Assembly: GCF_014698505.1 (NCBI RefSeq)
Contig: NZ_JACJTD010000020.1
Coordinates: forward strand, 1 to 64,000
Reading direction: 5' to 3'
From: Nostoc foliaceum FACHB-393
GTDB taxonomy: Bacteria > Cyanobacteriota > Cyanobacteriia > Cyanobacteriales > Nostocaceae
Length of the DNA: 64,000 nt
Shown here piece after piece: positions 17,801 to 27,432 of the stretch. The notes under the pieces were generated by a model. The model was not told the origin of the DNA. It worked only from the letters and a program-made list of their open reading frames with translations, and made no database searches. How positions within the stretch are numbered: the stretch's first letter is position 1; the number at the start of each line of letters is the position of its first letter. The position numbers and the translations under genes were made by a program.

Positions 17801-19921
17801 GCGACAACGGACTTTGGTGATGCTAATACCCTTCAAGGTGGTAATATCCAAATACTGACAAACGGACTAGTTCAAGGAATAGGGACGATTATTGTCGATG
17901 ATATCGATACAGGTGTCACGATCGCTACAACTCCAAACGTTCAATCTACTCCTTCTGCGGAAGGTACTATCAGAATTCGACACGATGGTGGCCCAAACAA
18001 TGTGCCATTTACTGTAGGTGATGGGAGTGTCAATGGCACAGCAGGGTCAATTAATACAGGCGACAATTCTATCGTTGCTTCAAACAGCTTTCCAGTCTTG
18101 CCCACTGGTGGAGATGCTAGCGGCACTCCAACGGATATCACCATTACTTCCGTCAACGCGCCTCCTACATTAACGGCAAACTCATCGCTACCCAATACCC
18201 AGACCAATCAAGCAGTAACCTTAACATTCTCTAGTTTGGCTGCACTGGTTCTCGATACTAATAATGACATCACCTCCATTCAGGTTGATGTGGTGAATAC
18301 AGGAAATCTCACTGTCAATGGTCTTCCCGTTATCCCTGGTGTTACTACCTTATCTAGCGGCGATACTTTGGTGTACACACCCCCGGCAGATACTAATGGC
18401 TCACTCAATGCCTTTGTAATTAGTGCAAATGATGGCGTTTCCTCTTCTGCACCTGTACAGGTAGGAATCAACGTCAGTCAAACTCCTACCACGATTCCTA
18501 CCCCGACTTTTACTCCGACTCCTACTCCAACTTTTACTCCGACTCCTGCCCCCTGTACATTCCAGTGCAATCCACCAGGTAAACCGATTGACCCTGGCAC
18601 CAATAATCCTAATATTGATAACCCCGTTCTTGATACCAATCCCACTCCCGAAGGGAATTTCACAGATGATTTTGTCGACCATTTAGGCATACCCACTCCT
18701 AAAACTAAAACACTAGATGATGCCAAAGAAATTGCTCGCAAAATAGAAGAAGCGACTGGTGCCAAACCTGCATTTATTTACACCAGCTTTGTCCCCGTGG
18801 AGATTCTACCAGAGGAAAATTTAGGTAAAACTAAAAAATTTACTAAACAGTTGAATACCATAGCAGAGCAGGGTAGCGATCAACTAGAGTTAGTGGTAGT
18901 AACTGGAAAAGGTGACCCCATCCGCAAGCGCATCCCAGAAACGACCAGAGCCAAAGTTCTCCAAGTAGCTGAGGAATTTCGCAACCAAATAGTTAGTCCA
19001 CAAAATCGTCGCCGCACCGGTTATTTGCGTTCATCTCAACAACTTTATCGCTGGATTATTGCACCACTAGAGGCAGATTTACAGGCAAGAGAAATCAACA
19101 ATCTGGTCTTTTTACCAGATATTGGGTTACGTTCAACCCCAATAGCAGCACTTCACGATGGTAAGGGGTTTCTAGTAGAAAAATACAGCATTGGTTTGAT
19201 GCCCAGTCTGAGCTTGACTAACACCCTTTATAAAGACATTAAAAAAGCTCAAATCTTAGCGCTGGGGGTTTCTCAAAGTACTCAGGGACAAGAGCCTTTA
19301 CCAGCAGTCCCCCTTGAGTTATCAACACTGGTGTCTAAACTCTGGCAAGGCAAATTATTGTTGGACAAGCAAGCCACCTTAGAAAATCTCAAAACTATCC
19401 GCCGCCAACAACCTTTTGGGATTATTCACATGGCAACCCATGCCGATTTTGCTGCTGGTACTTTGAGTAATTCCTATATTCAACTGTGGGAAGACAAGTT
19501 ACGCTTGAACCAACTACGACAGTTGCGCTTGAATGAACCCGAAGTTGAAATGCTGGTGCTGAGTGCTTGTAGAACAGCCTTGGGGGATGAAGAGTCCGAA
19601 CTGGGATTTGCGGGTTTAGCAGTGCTGGCAGGTGTGAAAACTACTGTTGCCAGTCTTTGGTCGGTCAACGATGCTGGTACAGCAGCGTTGATGACGAAAT
19701 TTTATGAGAACTTGAGGACATCTTCTATTAAGGCAGAAGCTCTAAGACTTGCTCAGGTAGGTATGGCTAAAGGACAGATTTACGTAAAGGATGGCCAAGT
19801 GCAAGGTTTGGGAGTAGCTGGGAGCTTGCCTTTACCTGCTAACAGTGTTGATGAAGGGGAGCAATTACTTACCCATCCTTATTATTGGGCTGGATTCACA
19901 ATGGTTGGCAATCCTTGGTGA
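14828..19921 (+). CDS. GT2 glycosyltransferase - FHA secretion domain - CHAT peptidase fusion (TpsA-like)
   Basis: This is one uninterrupted 1697-residue frame. Residues 1 to about 225 are a GT-A family 2 glycosyltransferase ([23 protein letters not shown] at 39-46; metal-binding DSDD at 90-93). Residues 249-276 read like a signal peptide: RRKKP, a hydrophobic stretch, then GLAQAQQ. The FHA N-terminal (TPS) domain follows (about 277-410; NLFHSF and [16 protein letters not shown]). A long Gly/Asn/Thr-rich beta-helix-like region continues to about 1215, with a Thr-Pro repeat at about 1218-1241. The C-terminus is a CHAT caspase-like peptidase (about 1390-1697) with catalytic His1538 (MATHADF) and Cys1581 (LSACRTALG). 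The divergent TpsB gene is the expected transporter. How a GT2 domain precedes a signal sequence is unclear; a TTG at 15572 could start a secreted form. Confidence 0.9.
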   Translation: MSPLISIVIVNYNREAYLQEAIASVLAQTWQDFELLIWDDGSTDGSVAIAKEYAQQDGRVRVVQAHHQGLTAALKAAIKQTSGAYIGIVDSDDILVPTALAQTAQVLNSHPETGFVYTDYLNIDRDSKVIGYGHRCGIPYSQEGLLVNFMTFHFRLIRRSVYDRVGGVNKSFRCAQDYDLCLRLSEVAQVRRVPEPLYLYRIHSQSISTTKRTEQILCSKRAIAQALWRRGLADKLEIDVELPAGRFILRRKKPLVPSIAASVLAIVAMSSGLAQAQQIVPATDGTNTIVTPNGNRLDITGGTTSGDGVNLFHSFQQFGISPEQIANFQASPALQNILGRITGGNPSIINGLIQVTGGNPNLFLMNPAGFIFGSNASLNVPSAFTATTANGIGFGSSWFNAIGINDYTALVGNPNGFAFSTNQPGAIANAGNLAVGAGQNLNLLGGTVVNTGQLSAPGGQITITSVPGENWVRLSQPGNLLSLEIQPLASSSNQPNNWTIPIASLPELLTVGNTDTGLTANPDGTVKLTGSNVTIPTTPGTTIVSGIVDVSSQTGGTVTALGKRVGVIDANINASGNNGGGTVLIGGDYQGNGTLPNADQTYVDSKSVIAADSNLNGNGGRVIVWGNDTTQFFGNISARGGANAGNGGFVEVSGKNFLTFNGLVDTSAPNGSFGTLLLDPSTLTIIDGGVGSFDATAGNIAFDAPDIGANTVSWGAIAALGFGANIDLQATGNITINDITGATPGVTTDGVATLNLGNSGSFSLTSQSGSVNFVDPTNTIQTTGGAINISGASLSLGNLNTSTANDNSGNVTLSATGDITAGNIIASGQGYSSAGNITVQSTSGGITLNNLDTSNNQGFFGFGYGSNIITDAGTVSLSAAGNILTGTINSFSNDASESGRGGDVIATSTGGSITTGGINSSLVKFGGGEFTGTAGAVTLTARDNIIVNGAIDASATATGVDGDASATGGNVTLQTTNNFGSTIRFSSINAQATTDFGDANTLQGGNIQILTNGLVQGIGTIIVDDIDTGVTIATTPNVQSTPSAEGTIRIRHDGGPNNVPFTVGDGSVNGTAGSINTGDNSIVASNSFPVLPTGGDASGTPTDITITSVNAPPTLTANSSLPNTQTNQAVTLTFSSLAALVLDTNNDITSIQVDVVNTGNLTVNGLPVIPGVTTLSSGDTLVYTPPADTNGSLNAFVISANDGVSSSAPVQVGINVSQTPTTIPTPTFTPTPTPTFTPTPAPCTFQCNPPGKPIDPGTNNPNIDNPVLDTNPTPEGNFTDDFVDHLGIPTPKTKTLDDAKEIARKIEEATGAKPAFIYTSFVPVEILPEENLGKTKKFTKQLNTIAEQGSDQLELVVVTGKGDPIRKRIPETTRAKVLQVAEEFRNQIVSPQNRRRTGYLRSSQQLYRWIIAPLEADLQAREINNLVFLPDIGLRSTPIAALHDGKGFLVEKYSIGLMPSLSLTNTLYKDIKKAQILALGVSQSTQGQEPLPAVPLELSTLVSKLWQGKLLLDKQATLENLKTIRRQQPFGIIHMATHADFAAGTLSNSYIQLWEDKLRLNQLRQLRLNEPEVEMLVLSACRTALGDEESELGFAGLAVLAGVKTTVASLWSVNDAGTAALMTKFYENLRTSSIKAEALRLAQVGMAKGQIYVKDGQVQGLGVAGSLPLPANSVDEGEQLLTHPYYWAGFTMVGNPW
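15572..15574 (+). promoter_or_regulatory. Possible internal start codon (TTG) at a signal peptide
   Basis: In-frame TTG (codon 249) is followed directly by [18 protein letters not shown] and an AQA-type cleavage site, which is a textbook signal peptide. A weak CAGGT lies 8 bases upstream. Starting here would yield a conventional exported TPS-CHAT protein lacking the glycosyltransferase. This is inference from the sequence only. Confidence 0.3.
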
Positions 19922-20162
19922 AGTGGGGAATTTGGCGACTCTCAATATGCTTGGGTTAAGCAAAGCGCAACCCAACAAAGCCACGGAAATGTTGGGTTTC
20001 GTTACTCAAACGCCACTTGCTACCCTGCGGGAACGCTAAAAGCGAACAAGTCGGGAAACCCGCCCAACGCAATGGCTCCCCAACCTACGCAGTTTAAGGC
20101 TTTTGGCGCTAACTAAACCGTATTGGTCTATAAATTCCTCTTTAACCTCTTCTCTCTGTGTT

Positions 20163-20262
20163 ATGGCGGTTCTTGTTTACGTGAGGTATACCCGTAGGGG
20201 CACGGCACTGCCGTACACATCGTGGTGTAATGTTGTACCGCATCTGAATGGGAACCGCCATA
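20163..20262. repeat. Palindromic repeat element, copy 2
   Basis: It matches the element at 11082-11190: same ends (ATGGCGGTTC / GGGAACCGCCAT), the GTAGGGGCACGGCA arm, and the shared right part GTGTAATGTTGTACCGCATC. The second half of the central palindrome is partly deleted here. Confidence 0.7.
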
Positions 20263-20264
20263 TC

Positions 20265-20301
20265 TGTGTCTCTGCGGTTTCTTTGAAACCGCAGAGACAC
20301 A
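20265..20301. repeat. Perfect 17-bp hairpin
   Basis: TGTGTCTCTGCGGTTTC (20265-20281) and its exact complement (20285-20301) are separated by TTT. There is no T tract, so it is not a typical terminator and is more likely a repetitive palindrome. Confidence 0.65.
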
Positions 20302-20436
20302 GAGAGCGCTGAGAAAAATGATCTTATTTTACGAATCAGCTTGAAAGGGCTAGTCCGAACAGAATTCAGTGGGGGGCTTACGGCGAATTAGTTAAACTAG
20401 GGAAAAATCTAAAATCCTTGCATTCCTTTCGCAGAG

Positions 20437-20556
20437 GAAGTAAGTAGGCGTGAATAATTAAAGGTTTGTAGTAAGGGTTGAAGCTTTTACTACTAGCTAA
20501 TTTAATCAAATTTACATTGCTTAAAATAGTATGATTTATTCTTGGCCACTTACTTA
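20437..20556. mobile_element. MITE-like element, TAAGTAAGT family, copy 1
   Basis: The left end GAAGTAAGTAGGCG and right end GGCCACTTACTT are inverted copies. A related element is at 29866-29994 with ends TAAGTAAGTCGGCG / CGCCGACTTACTTA. The right end touches the start region of the next gene and may provide its upstream sequence. Confidence 0.6.
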
Positions 20557-20569
20557 AGTGAATATCTTT

Positions 20570-20797
20570 ATGAGTAGTGTAGTCTTATTATTAATTGGTT
20601 TAGGGACTTTCTTCTTAGCTTGGAGGACTAAAGACGAAATTAATCGCATTGCGGCGATGGTAGCTGGGACAATTTCTCTGGTTTGGGGATTTGCTTTAGC
20701 TCCTGTGTCATTTCAATTAGTATTTGAAATTATCTCAGTTTTAGCGGCTTTCTTTGTTTGTATGCGTTGTTTGGGTTGTGATTTAAACCAAGATTGA
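20570..20797 (+). CDS. Small two-helix membrane protein
   Basis: The 75-residue product starts MSSVVLLLIGLGTFFLAW (helix 1, about 3-19). Helix 2-3 (about 29-64) ends CMRCLGCDLNQD with three cysteines. An in-frame GTG at 20558 lies in the right end of the upstream small element and is less likely as a start. The last 85 bases overlap the 3' end of the convergent gene at 20713-21372. Family not recognised. Confidence 0.55.
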   Translation: MSSVVLLLIGLGTFFLAWRTKDEINRIAAMVAGTISLVWGFALAPVSFQLVFEIISVLAAFFVCMRCLGCDLNQD

Positions 20798-21372
20798 TTT
20801 CTGACTTGATAACGGATTAGTTTTCTGACTTCTTCAGGAGACAAATTTAGTAATTGAGCAGTCATTGCTTCTACCATATTAATCTCAGTTACTGGTATCA
20901 CAAAATCCAACTTGATCAAAGCATTGTTGGCGGTTCTAACCTCAACAAAGCTAATTCCTTGCTCTTTTTGAATTTCAGCTTTGATTACTTTCAAGCTCAC
21001 CGGAATCTGTACCTGCATTTGTTGATTAAGTTCTAGCTTTTTTTCTTGAGGATCTAATCCCAATTCTTGTGCGATCGCTACTTCTGAAAAATTTGAATGA
21101 GTGAACTCTAACTCTAACCTTTTAAGCACAGAATTATCCGTTTTAATCTTAACTTGAGTAATTTTTTGCTCTTGCTCTATTTTCAGATCAATCACTCTAA
21201 AATTCAGTGTGAGCTTCACCTGCGGGAGTGTATCTGCTTGCAACTTATCCAGCGTCCTGTAAGAGAATCCTAATAATTGCTTTGTTAACAAATCGCCACC
21301 AGTCCAAAAGGAATTTACCAACAATAGTAAAGATAAAATAAGTAGTAAAATTTGTGGTCGTAAATAAGGCAT
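20713..21372 (-). CDS. Signal-anchored hypothetical protein
   Basis: The 219 residues begin with a hydrophobic segment (LLLILSLLLLVNSFW, about 9-23), indicating export or membrane anchoring. The rest is beta-strand-rich, with two similar halves (TLPQVKLTLNFRVIDLKIEQEQ and MQVQIPVSLKVIKAEIQKEQ), each followed by a leucine-rich helix ending in a ...LGLDPQE or LNLSPEE motif, which suggests an internal duplication. The tail is basic. The family is unknown to me; a lipid-binding DUF2993-like fold is one possibility. It overlaps the convergent membrane-protein gene by 85 bases. Confidence 0.65.
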   Translation of the reverse strand: MPYLRPQILLLILSLLLLVNSFWTGGDLLTKQLLGFSYRTLDKLQADTLPQVKLTLNFRVIDLKIEQEQKITQVKIKTDNSVLKRLELEFTHSNFSEVAIAQELGLDPQEKKLELNQQMQVQIPVSLKVIKAEIQKEQGISFVEVRTANNALIKLDFVIPVTEINMVEAMTAQLLNLSPEEVRKLIRYQVRNQSWFKSQPKQRIQTKKAAKTEIISNTN

Positions 21373-21597
21373 AAATTTTAAATTATTAATTTATATACAA
21401 TATAAACTAGTCTGATATTGGCAAAGTTATAAACACCGAAAACTACCTATTGACGCATACATAATATGTCTTATGGTAGAACAATTTCAAATCTCAAATT
21501 GGGATAGTACTTATATAAGATATAAGGAAAAATTAGCTTTATTCTTATTAAGTAGTGCTGGCAATTTTCATGGAATGACTTGACATCGAAAGGTTTT

Positions 21598-22272
21598 ATG
21601 CGGATATTACTAGTAGAAGATGATTTTGAACAATTAGAGCCATTACAAGGTATTTTATCCGAAGCCGGATATATTGTAGATGCTGCGGAAGATGGGGAAA
21701 TTGCCCAGTGGTTGATTTCCGAAAAAGATTACGATCTCTTGATTATAGACTGGATGTTACCGACAATTAGCGGGTTGAGTCTGTGTCGCCAGTATCGTCT
21801 CTCTGGTAAGACTGCACCTGTGTTGATGTTGACTGCTAAAGACACCACGCCTGATAAAGTTATGGGTTTAGATGCGGGAGCAGATGATTATTTAGTCAAA
21901 CCCGCAGACTTGGTGGAACTCTTGGCGCGGGTACGTGCTTTGGGGCGGAGAGTCCCCAATTGGCAGGGAGATAGCCTGCGGGTAGCGGATTTGCAATTGT
22001 ATTTAGCTGAATTAAATGTAGAACGAAGTCACGTAAAAGTAGAATTATCTCCTCGTGAAGCCAAACTATTAGAATACTTGATGCGTCACCCTAATCAGGT
22101 TTTAAACCGTAACCAGATTGAAGAAGCATTGTGGGAGTGGGGTATGGAACCAGAAAGCAATGCTTTAACCGTGCTAGTACGCAAGTTGCGGCAGCGCTTG
22201 CAAGTATTGGGTGCAGCAGACTGGATTAAAACAGTTTACGGCATGGGTTATCGTTTAAATCCACAAGAATAA
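21598..22272 (+). CDS. OmpR/PhoB-family response regulator
   Basis: The receiver domain (1-115) has the acidic pocket VEDD, phospho-acceptor Asp51 in LIIDWMLPTISG, the Thr in LMLTAKD and Lys in DDYLVKP. The C-terminal winged helix (about 130-224) has LSPREAKLLEYLMRHPNQV and VLVRKLRQRL. ATG 21598 with AAAGG just upstream is preferred over a TTG six codons earlier. The cognate kinase follows at 22470. The layout and sequence recall the cyanobacterial RppA/NrsR group, but I do not assign the name. The 200 bases between regulator and kinase are mostly a small inverted-repeat element. Confidence 0.92.
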   Translation: MRILLVEDDFEQLEPLQGILSEAGYIVDAAEDGEIAQWLISEKDYDLLIIDWMLPTISGLSLCRQYRLSGKTAPVLMLTAKDTTPDKVMGLDAGADDYLVKPADLVELLARVRALGRRVPNWQGDSLRVADLQLYLAELNVERSHVKVELSPREAKLLEYLMRHPNQVLNRNQIEEALWEWGMEPESNALTVLVRKLRQRLQVLGAADWIKTVYGMGYRLNPQE

Positions 22273-22274
22273 AG

Positions 22275-22419
22275 TTAGGAGTTATATCATGTCCGCTTAA
22301 TTAGTTATTATTCAGGGCATCTATGCAAAAATCTTAAAACTCTCTTTCCCCCTGCTCCCTGCCCCCAGCGAGAAATGCGGTCTTAATGATAAGTCTTTTA
22401 CCGGACATGATATTAGGAG
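22275..22419. mobile_element. MITE-like element between regulator and kinase genes
   Basis: ATATCATGTCCG (22284-22295) and CGGACATGATAT (22402-22413) are perfect terminal inverted repeats, and TTAGGAG flanks both sides (22275-22281 and 22413-22419) like a target duplication. The interior, on the - strand, carries the same GGGGGCAGGGAGCAGGG core as the elements at 7816 and 29866. It separates two genes expected to be co-transcribed. Confidence 0.7.
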
Positions 22420-22469
22420 CCACCCAATTTTAGATTTTAAATTTTTTCTTCAATGACCAATGACAATTT

Positions 22470-23732
22470 ATGTTTAATCGTAGCCGTCGCAATCTCGCAA
22501 GTTGGTTCACCCTAACAATGGGTGGTATTCTGATTGCTTTTGCGGCGGTAGTTTACTATGTGGAAGTCATAGATGAGTTAGAGGAACTGGATAGATTACT
22601 TTATAAAAAAACCAGTGTGATGGCAGCGAATGTGAAGTCAGAACTGTACAATGGTCGGCGACAGCTAGACTTGGAACATGTACCATTGTTGGGGAGTATG
22701 GTACAACCATTGGCAGATAGTCAACTAGTGTATGCAAGTTGGTATGATGACCAAAAGCAACTAGTACAATTTTTTGGTGCGACTCCAAGCGATCGCCTTT
22801 CAGTACTAGGTGGATTTGATACTATCAAGACCGATGATAAAGTATGGCTGCGTCAGGTAACTTTGCCTGTTTACCAGGATGGTTTATTAATTGGTTACAT
22901 GCAAGCAGCGATGCCAATCACATCTCTTGAAAGTGCTTTAGCTGAATTTCGGCTAGTTTTGGCGATCTCAGTGCCCATTACCTTGGGTGCAATTGCCCTG
23001 ACTGGTTGGTGGTTGGGAGGACTAGCGATGCAACCAATTCGCCACAGCTACGATCACCTTCAACGGTTTACAGCTGATGCTTCCCATGAATTGCGATCGC
23101 CTTTGACAGCAATTATTAGCAATGCTCAGTTTGGCTTTCTGTCTAAATCTACCGATCTTGAGGTGCAGCGTCAACGCTTCCAAAAGATTTTTGATATCGG
23201 CCAGTCAATGAGTACTCTGGTGAATAATCTGTTGTTTCTAGCACGTTCTCAAGGTCAATTACCCACCGAATTGCTACAAGAAGTTGACCTCAAGAGTTTA
23301 CTTGTGCAAATAACAAATGATTATATTACACACCAAGATGCACAACATCTTAGTTTGATTTCCAAATTGCCTAATAACAGTGTAACTGTATTTGGTGATG
23401 TTAACTTGCTCCGGCAAGCAGTTGTAAATTTAGTTAGTAATGCTTGTAAATATACTCCTGCTGGTGGTCAAGTGCAGTTGCAGTTATTTACTCAGTCCCA
23501 TTCGGCTGTAATTCAAGTTATAGATAATGGAATTGGGATTCCCGAAAATGATTTGCCATATATATTTGAGCGATTTTATCGAGTAGATAAGAAACGCTCT
23601 CGCAAAACTGGGGGATTTGGTTTAGGGTTAGCTATTGCTCAACAAATAATCCAATCTCATGGCGGTCATATTAGTCTCAAAAGTGTAGTCAAAGAAGGGA
23701 CAAATTTACAAATCTATCTTCCTTTAAAGTAA
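22470..23732 (+). CDS. Sensor histidine kinase
   Basis: Two transmembrane helices (about 13-31 and 162-184) enclose a periplasmic sensor of about 130 residues. The kinase core has the H-box FTADASHELRSPLTAI (His206), N-box VVNLVSNACKYTPAGG, G1 DNGIGIP, F-box YIFERFYRVDKK and G2 GFGLGLAIA. It is 420 residues long and is paired with the response regulator upstream. A duplicated CAATGAC heptamer precedes the ATG instead of a good ribosome-binding site. The signal is unknown; metals or redox state would fit the related RppB/NrsS group, by inference only. Confidence 0.93.
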   Translation: MFNRSRRNLASWFTLTMGGILIAFAAVVYYVEVIDELEELDRLLYKKTSVMAANVKSELYNGRRQLDLEHVPLLGSMVQPLADSQLVYASWYDDQKQLVQFFGATPSDRLSVLGGFDTIKTDDKVWLRQVTLPVYQDGLLIGYMQAAMPITSLESALAEFRLVLAISVPITLGAIALTGWWLGGLAMQPIRHSYDHLQRFTADASHELRSPLTAIISNAQFGFLSKSTDLEVQRQRFQKIFDIGQSMSTLVNNLLFLARSQGQLPTELLQEVDLKSLLVQITNDYITHQDAQHLSLISKLPNNSVTVFGDVNLLRQAVVNLVSNACKYTPAGGQVQLQLFTQSHSAVIQVIDNGIGIPENDLPYIFERFYRVDKKRSRKTGGFGLGLAIAQQIIQSHGGHISLKSVVKEGTNLQIYLPLK

Positions 23733-23885
23733 TCTTGATATTTTTGATTATCACATTCTAGTCACATTTATTGTTAACACTGAAGATAAATCAGGCAAAG
23801 ACGAAAACCCAGTAAGGGATGAGAATAAAATACGAGTGTTATTTAATCCGCATTCCTCAGTTCATTAATACTTTTGAGAGGTAAA

Positions 23886-24434
23886 ATGGCTTCAGATCAA
23901 CTCCAACATGCAATTGGTATATTTTCTCAAAAGCAAGGTGCATTACAGGCGCTCGATGAGTTGAGAAATAGTGGCTTTCCCATGAATAAGATTTCTGTAA
24001 TCACCAAAAATCCCAAGCTAGATGAGCAACTTGATGATACCGACACGAGCGAAAATAATATTACTCCATCTGAAGGTGCAACAATGGGTGCATTAGCAGG
24101 TGCTAGGACTGGTGGTTTACTTACTTTGGTGGCTGGTTTAGGTGTGTTACTAATTCCTGGGTTTGGCCCAGCATTAGCTGTAGAGTCTTTTTTAGTAACT
24201 CTTTTAGGAAGTGGAGCTAGTGCAGCAGCTGGTGGTCTGGTTGGCGCACTTCGAGGGTGGTTTCTTCCCGAAGAAGCCGCGAAACTTTATAACGACCGAG
24301 TATTTCAAGGGAATTATTTGGTAACGATAGAAGGCACAGAAGATGATATCCGTTGTGCCGAACCAGTTCTGAGGCGTTGGGGTATTCAGGAGTGGCGGGT
24401 TGTTCAAATTCCTCAGAGTTCATTCAATCAATAG
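23886..24434 (+). CDS. General stress protein, YflT-like with glycine-rich membrane segment
   Basis: The N-terminal 50 residues match the YflT/heat-stress fold (HAIGIFSQKQGALQALDELRNSGFPMNKISVI). A Gly/Ala-rich hydrophobic hairpin follows (about 66-120; GALAGARTGGLLTLVAGLGVLLIPGFGPALA), then a C-terminal half (LYNDRVFQGNYLVTIEGTEDD) resembling a duplicated ferredoxin-like strand pattern. ATG 23886 has GAGAGG upstream and is preferred over TTG 23874. The stop overlaps the 3' end of the convergent P-type ATPase by 11 bases. Confidence 0.78.
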   Translation: MASDQLQHAIGIFSQKQGALQALDELRNSGFPMNKISVITKNPKLDEQLDDTDTSENNITPSEGATMGALAGARTGGLLTLVAGLGVLLIPGFGPALAVESFLVTLLGSGASAAAGGLVGALRGWFLPEEAAKLYNDRVFQGNYLVTIEGTEDDIRCAEPVLRRWGIQEWRVVQIPQSSFNQ

Positions 24435-27162
24435 GGTCGAAGCGATTTACTAGATTTGCTACTACAACCATTGGTAAACCGACAAGAAAACAAATTAACC
24501 ATTGATTTAAATTCAGTGGAGCAGTAGAAAATAAGTTATTCATTAAATTCCACTGACTGAAAATTATCTGCAAAACTATTGTACAAGCTATGCCAATTCC
24601 AATTGCTGAGGCATCGCTTACTGTCTGTCTAACTCCCCGAAGTTGATTAATTAGGGCAATTCCTAATTGACTAATACTTAAAAGATAAAAAATTCTACCA
24701 GCGACTAAAGCTTGAATTGCCATTGTTCGAGATAAATCTATATTTCCTGTAGTTTGTCGTATCCATTCAAATACACCAAAAATCAAAATCCAGTTAAAGA
24801 TAGAAATTACCAGAATCCGCTTAACTAAACTTTTAGAAAGTAATGGTTCGCGGGGGCTGCGCGGTGATTTTTGCATCACCCTTTCAGACTTTGGCTCAAA
24901 GGCTAAAGGTACAGTCATCGCAATGGAATTAACCATATTTAGCCACAAAACTTGTAAAGATAAAATGGGCAATTCTCTGGCTAGCAGTACACTAATTAAA
25001 ATTGTCATTGATTCGCCACCATTAACAGGTAGGATAAAGGCGATCGCTTTGAGCAAATTTCGGTAAACAGTCCGCCCTTCCTCAACCGCAGCTTCTATGG
25101 AGGCAAAGTTATCATCGGTCAAAATCATGTCTGAGGCTTCTTTGGCTACCTCAGTACCCGCGCCCCCCATTGCAATCCCAATATCTGCTTGTTTTAGGGC
25201 TGGTGCGTCATTGACACCATCTCCTGTCATTGCCACAACCTCTCCTTTAGATTGAAGGGCTTCCACAATGCGGAGTTTTTGTTCTGGGGCAACACGGGCA
25301 AATACTGCCCCATCTTCTATAGCCGTCGCCAGTTCTGATTTATCCATTTGGGCAAGTTCAGCGCCTGTGAAAGCCAGAACTTCACCATTTTTATTGAAGC
25401 CCATACGTTCAGCGATCGCTCGTGCAGTGATCGCATGATCGCCTGTAATCATTTTGACTTGGATACCTGCATTTTGACATGCTTCCACCGCTGCGATCGC
25501 TTCTGTTCTGGGTGGATCAATCATCCCTTGTAATCCCAAAAAAACCAAATCTTTTTCGATATCTGCATGATCGAGGGAATCTTGAGCCGCCGATGCAGAT
25601 TTCTTCGCAAAAGCTAGCACCCGTAAACCCTGATTAGCCATTGCATCAACTTCTTGATGTACAGTTTCTGCATTTATGCGGGCAAGGTTTCCCTCAGCAT
25701 CCAACATCTGCTGACAACGTTTGAGGATGGATTCTACCGAACCTTTAACATAGATAGTTCTAACTCGTGAAGAATTTTCCCTACTCCCTCCTTCATGCAA
25801 AGTTGCCATGTATTGAAACTCAGACTCAAACGGGATAATATCCAGCCTGGGCATTTCTTCTTCTAAGTTGCTACTAGTCATGCCAACTTTATTCGCAACA
25901 ACTATCAAACCTCCCTCTGTGGGATCACCAACAACCTGCCACTGCCCGTCTTTTGTCTCCAAATGAGAATCATTGCATAACAATCCAGCTTTCAGGCATT
26001 CTTCCAAAACAGGAGAATTCTGCAAATCCACTGGCTGTTCATCGAACAAAATTTCTCCCTCTGGAACATAGCCTCCACCTGTAACTGTATAGTTTTTACC
26101 TCCGGAATGAATTGCTTGTACAGTCATCTGATTTTCGGTCAGAGTGCCAGTTTTATCAGAGCAAATGACTGTAGCACCGCCGAGAGTTTCAACTGCTGGC
26201 AATTTGCGAACGATCGCATGTCGTCGAGCCATGCGGGAAACACCTATCGCTAGTGTTACCGTAACTACAGCAGGCAAGCCTTCAGGAATTGCACTCACAG
26301 CAAAAGCAACAGCAGCTTCAAACATTGCTGCCCATAAGTTGCCATATCCCAGCCCGACTGCAAAAGTCAGCGCAGCTATACCCAAAATGATGTACAGCAA
26401 GGTACGGCTAAATTTATCAAATTTCCGAGTTAAGGGAGTTTTCAGGCTGGTTCCTTGCTCGATGAGTTGGGAAATCCGCCCGGTTTCCGTAGCTTCTCCA
26501 ATCGCCACCACAATCCCTCTAGCAGTACCAAAGGTGACAAAGCTACCCGCATAAGCCATGTTAGTACGTTCTGCCAAAGGTGCATCTGCATCCAGGGGCT
26601 GGGTATTTTTTTCAATAGCGACTGACTCACCTGTAAGTGCTGATTCATTCACTTGCAGATTCTTGGCTCGTACAAGACGCAAATCGGCTGGTACTTTATC
26701 TCCAGAAGCTAGTAGCACCAAATCCCCAGGTACTAAATCTGCTGATGGAACCTGTACCTTTTGACCGTTGCGAAGGATAGTTGCGTTAGTTTGTACTGAA
26801 GAAGCTAAGGCTGCGATCGCACTTTCTGCTTTCGATTCTTGAATAAAACCAATAATGGCGTTAATCAGGGTTACACCCCAAATTACCCAAGCATTTACCC
26901 ACTGTCCGATTAAAGCTTTGATTGCACCCGCAATCAGCAAAATGTACAACAAAGGTTGGTTAAATTGCAACAAAAACCTTAATATTGGGCTTGTTCCAGC
27001 TTTGCCCTTGAGTTCATTAGAACCAAAACGTTCTCGTCGTTTTGTGACCTCATCTGAAGTCAGACCTGTTTCTAGATTTGTGTTTAAATGCCGAGCCACC
27101 TTCGATTCAACTAGATTGTGCCATTGCTGTGGCTGCATAATTTCTTCAGATGTTGCTGTCAT
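24424..27162 (-). CDS. P-type cation-transporting ATPase (P2-type)
   Basis: It uses ATP to move a cation across a membrane. The catalytic Asp lies in SDKTGTLT (residue 344 counting from an ATG at 27186). TGES, the M4 motif [18 protein letters not shown] and the hinge [21 protein letters not shown] are all present, with an N-terminal cation-ATPase domain ([18 protein letters not shown]). ATG 27162 has a GAGG ribosome-binding site; ATG 27186 has none. The M6 motif reads [19 protein letters not shown], lacking the Thr-Asp pair that forms a Ca2+ site in SERCA/PacL. The transported ion may therefore not be Ca2+, and Na+, K+ or H+ are open. Confidence 0.92.
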   Translation of the reverse strand: MTATSEEIMQPQQWHNLVESKVARHLNTNLETGLTSDEVTKRRERFGSNELKGKAGTSPILRFLLQFNQPLLYILLIAGAIKALIGQWVNAWVIWGVTLINAIIGFIQESKAESAIAALASSVQTNATILRNGQKVQVPSADLVPGDLVLLASGDKVPADLRLVRAKNLQVNESALTGESVAIEKNTQPLDADAPLAERTNMAYAGSFVTFGTARGIVVAIGEATETGRISQLIEQGTSLKTPLTRKFDKFSRTLLYIILGIAALTFAVGLGYGNLWAAMFEAAVAFAVSAIPEGLPAVVTVTLAIGVSRMARRHAIVRKLPAVETLGGATVICSDKTGTLTENQMTVQAIHSGGKNYTVTGGGYVPEGEILFDEQPVDLQNSPVLEECLKAGLLCNDSHLETKDGQWQVVGDPTEGGLIVVANKVGMTSSNLEEEMPRLDIIPFESEFQYMATLHEGGSRENSSRVRTIYVKGSVESILKRCQQMLDAEGNLARINAETVHQEVDAMANQGLRVLAFAKKSASAAQDSLDHADIEKDLVFLGLQGMIDPPRTEAIAAVEACQNAGIQVKMITGDHAITARAIAERMGFNKNGEVLAFTGAELAQMDKSELATAIEDGAVFARVAPEQKLRIVEALQSKGEVVAMTGDGVNDAPALKQADIGIAMGGAGTEVAKEASDMILTDDNFASIEAAVEEGRTVYRNLLKAIAFILPVNGGESMTILISVLLARELPILSLQVLWLNMVNSIAMTVPLAFEPKSERVMQKSPRSPREPLLSKSLVKRILVISIFNWILIFGVFEWIRQTTGNIDLSRTMAIQALVAGRIFYLLSISQLGIALINQLRGVRQTVSDASAIGIGIACTIVLQIIFSQWNLMNNLFSTAPLNLNQWLICFLVGLPMVVVANLVNRFDPID

Positions 27163-27432
27163 ATTGTTCGCCTCAAGTTTGGACATTGGGAGAGTAAAGT
27201 CTGAGCGTTCCCCATTTGGTCGTTACGTAAACATCAAAATTATAAAAAATAAATGTGATTGAAAAGTGATTAACTACTTCAAGCCTAAAGTATAAAATCT
27301 AAAAAACAATTTTTAGATTTGCTCTCACCTGATATTCACATTTAAGAAGTAGGCTATAAATAGCAGGATACTAGTTAAAAAAGCTTGGCGTAATTTAGTT
27401 GTAATTACGGTATTCAATAACTGTATTGGTAT

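Larger units (their letters stand above)
19922..20436. other. Intergenic repeat cluster
   Basis: About 500 bases without a gene. The first 170 hold a GGGTTAAGCAAAGCGCAACCC / TTGGGTTTCG type inverted repeat. The palindromic element copy lies at 20163-20262 and a perfect hairpin at 20265-20301. This stacking of unrelated repeats after the long TPS gene marks a hot spot for small insertions. Confidence 0.5.

Noticed and set aside
21598-23732. Naming the two-component pair rppA/rppB or nrsR/nrsS
   Set aside because: Overall resemblance only; no adjacent target gene such as a metal exporter supports it.
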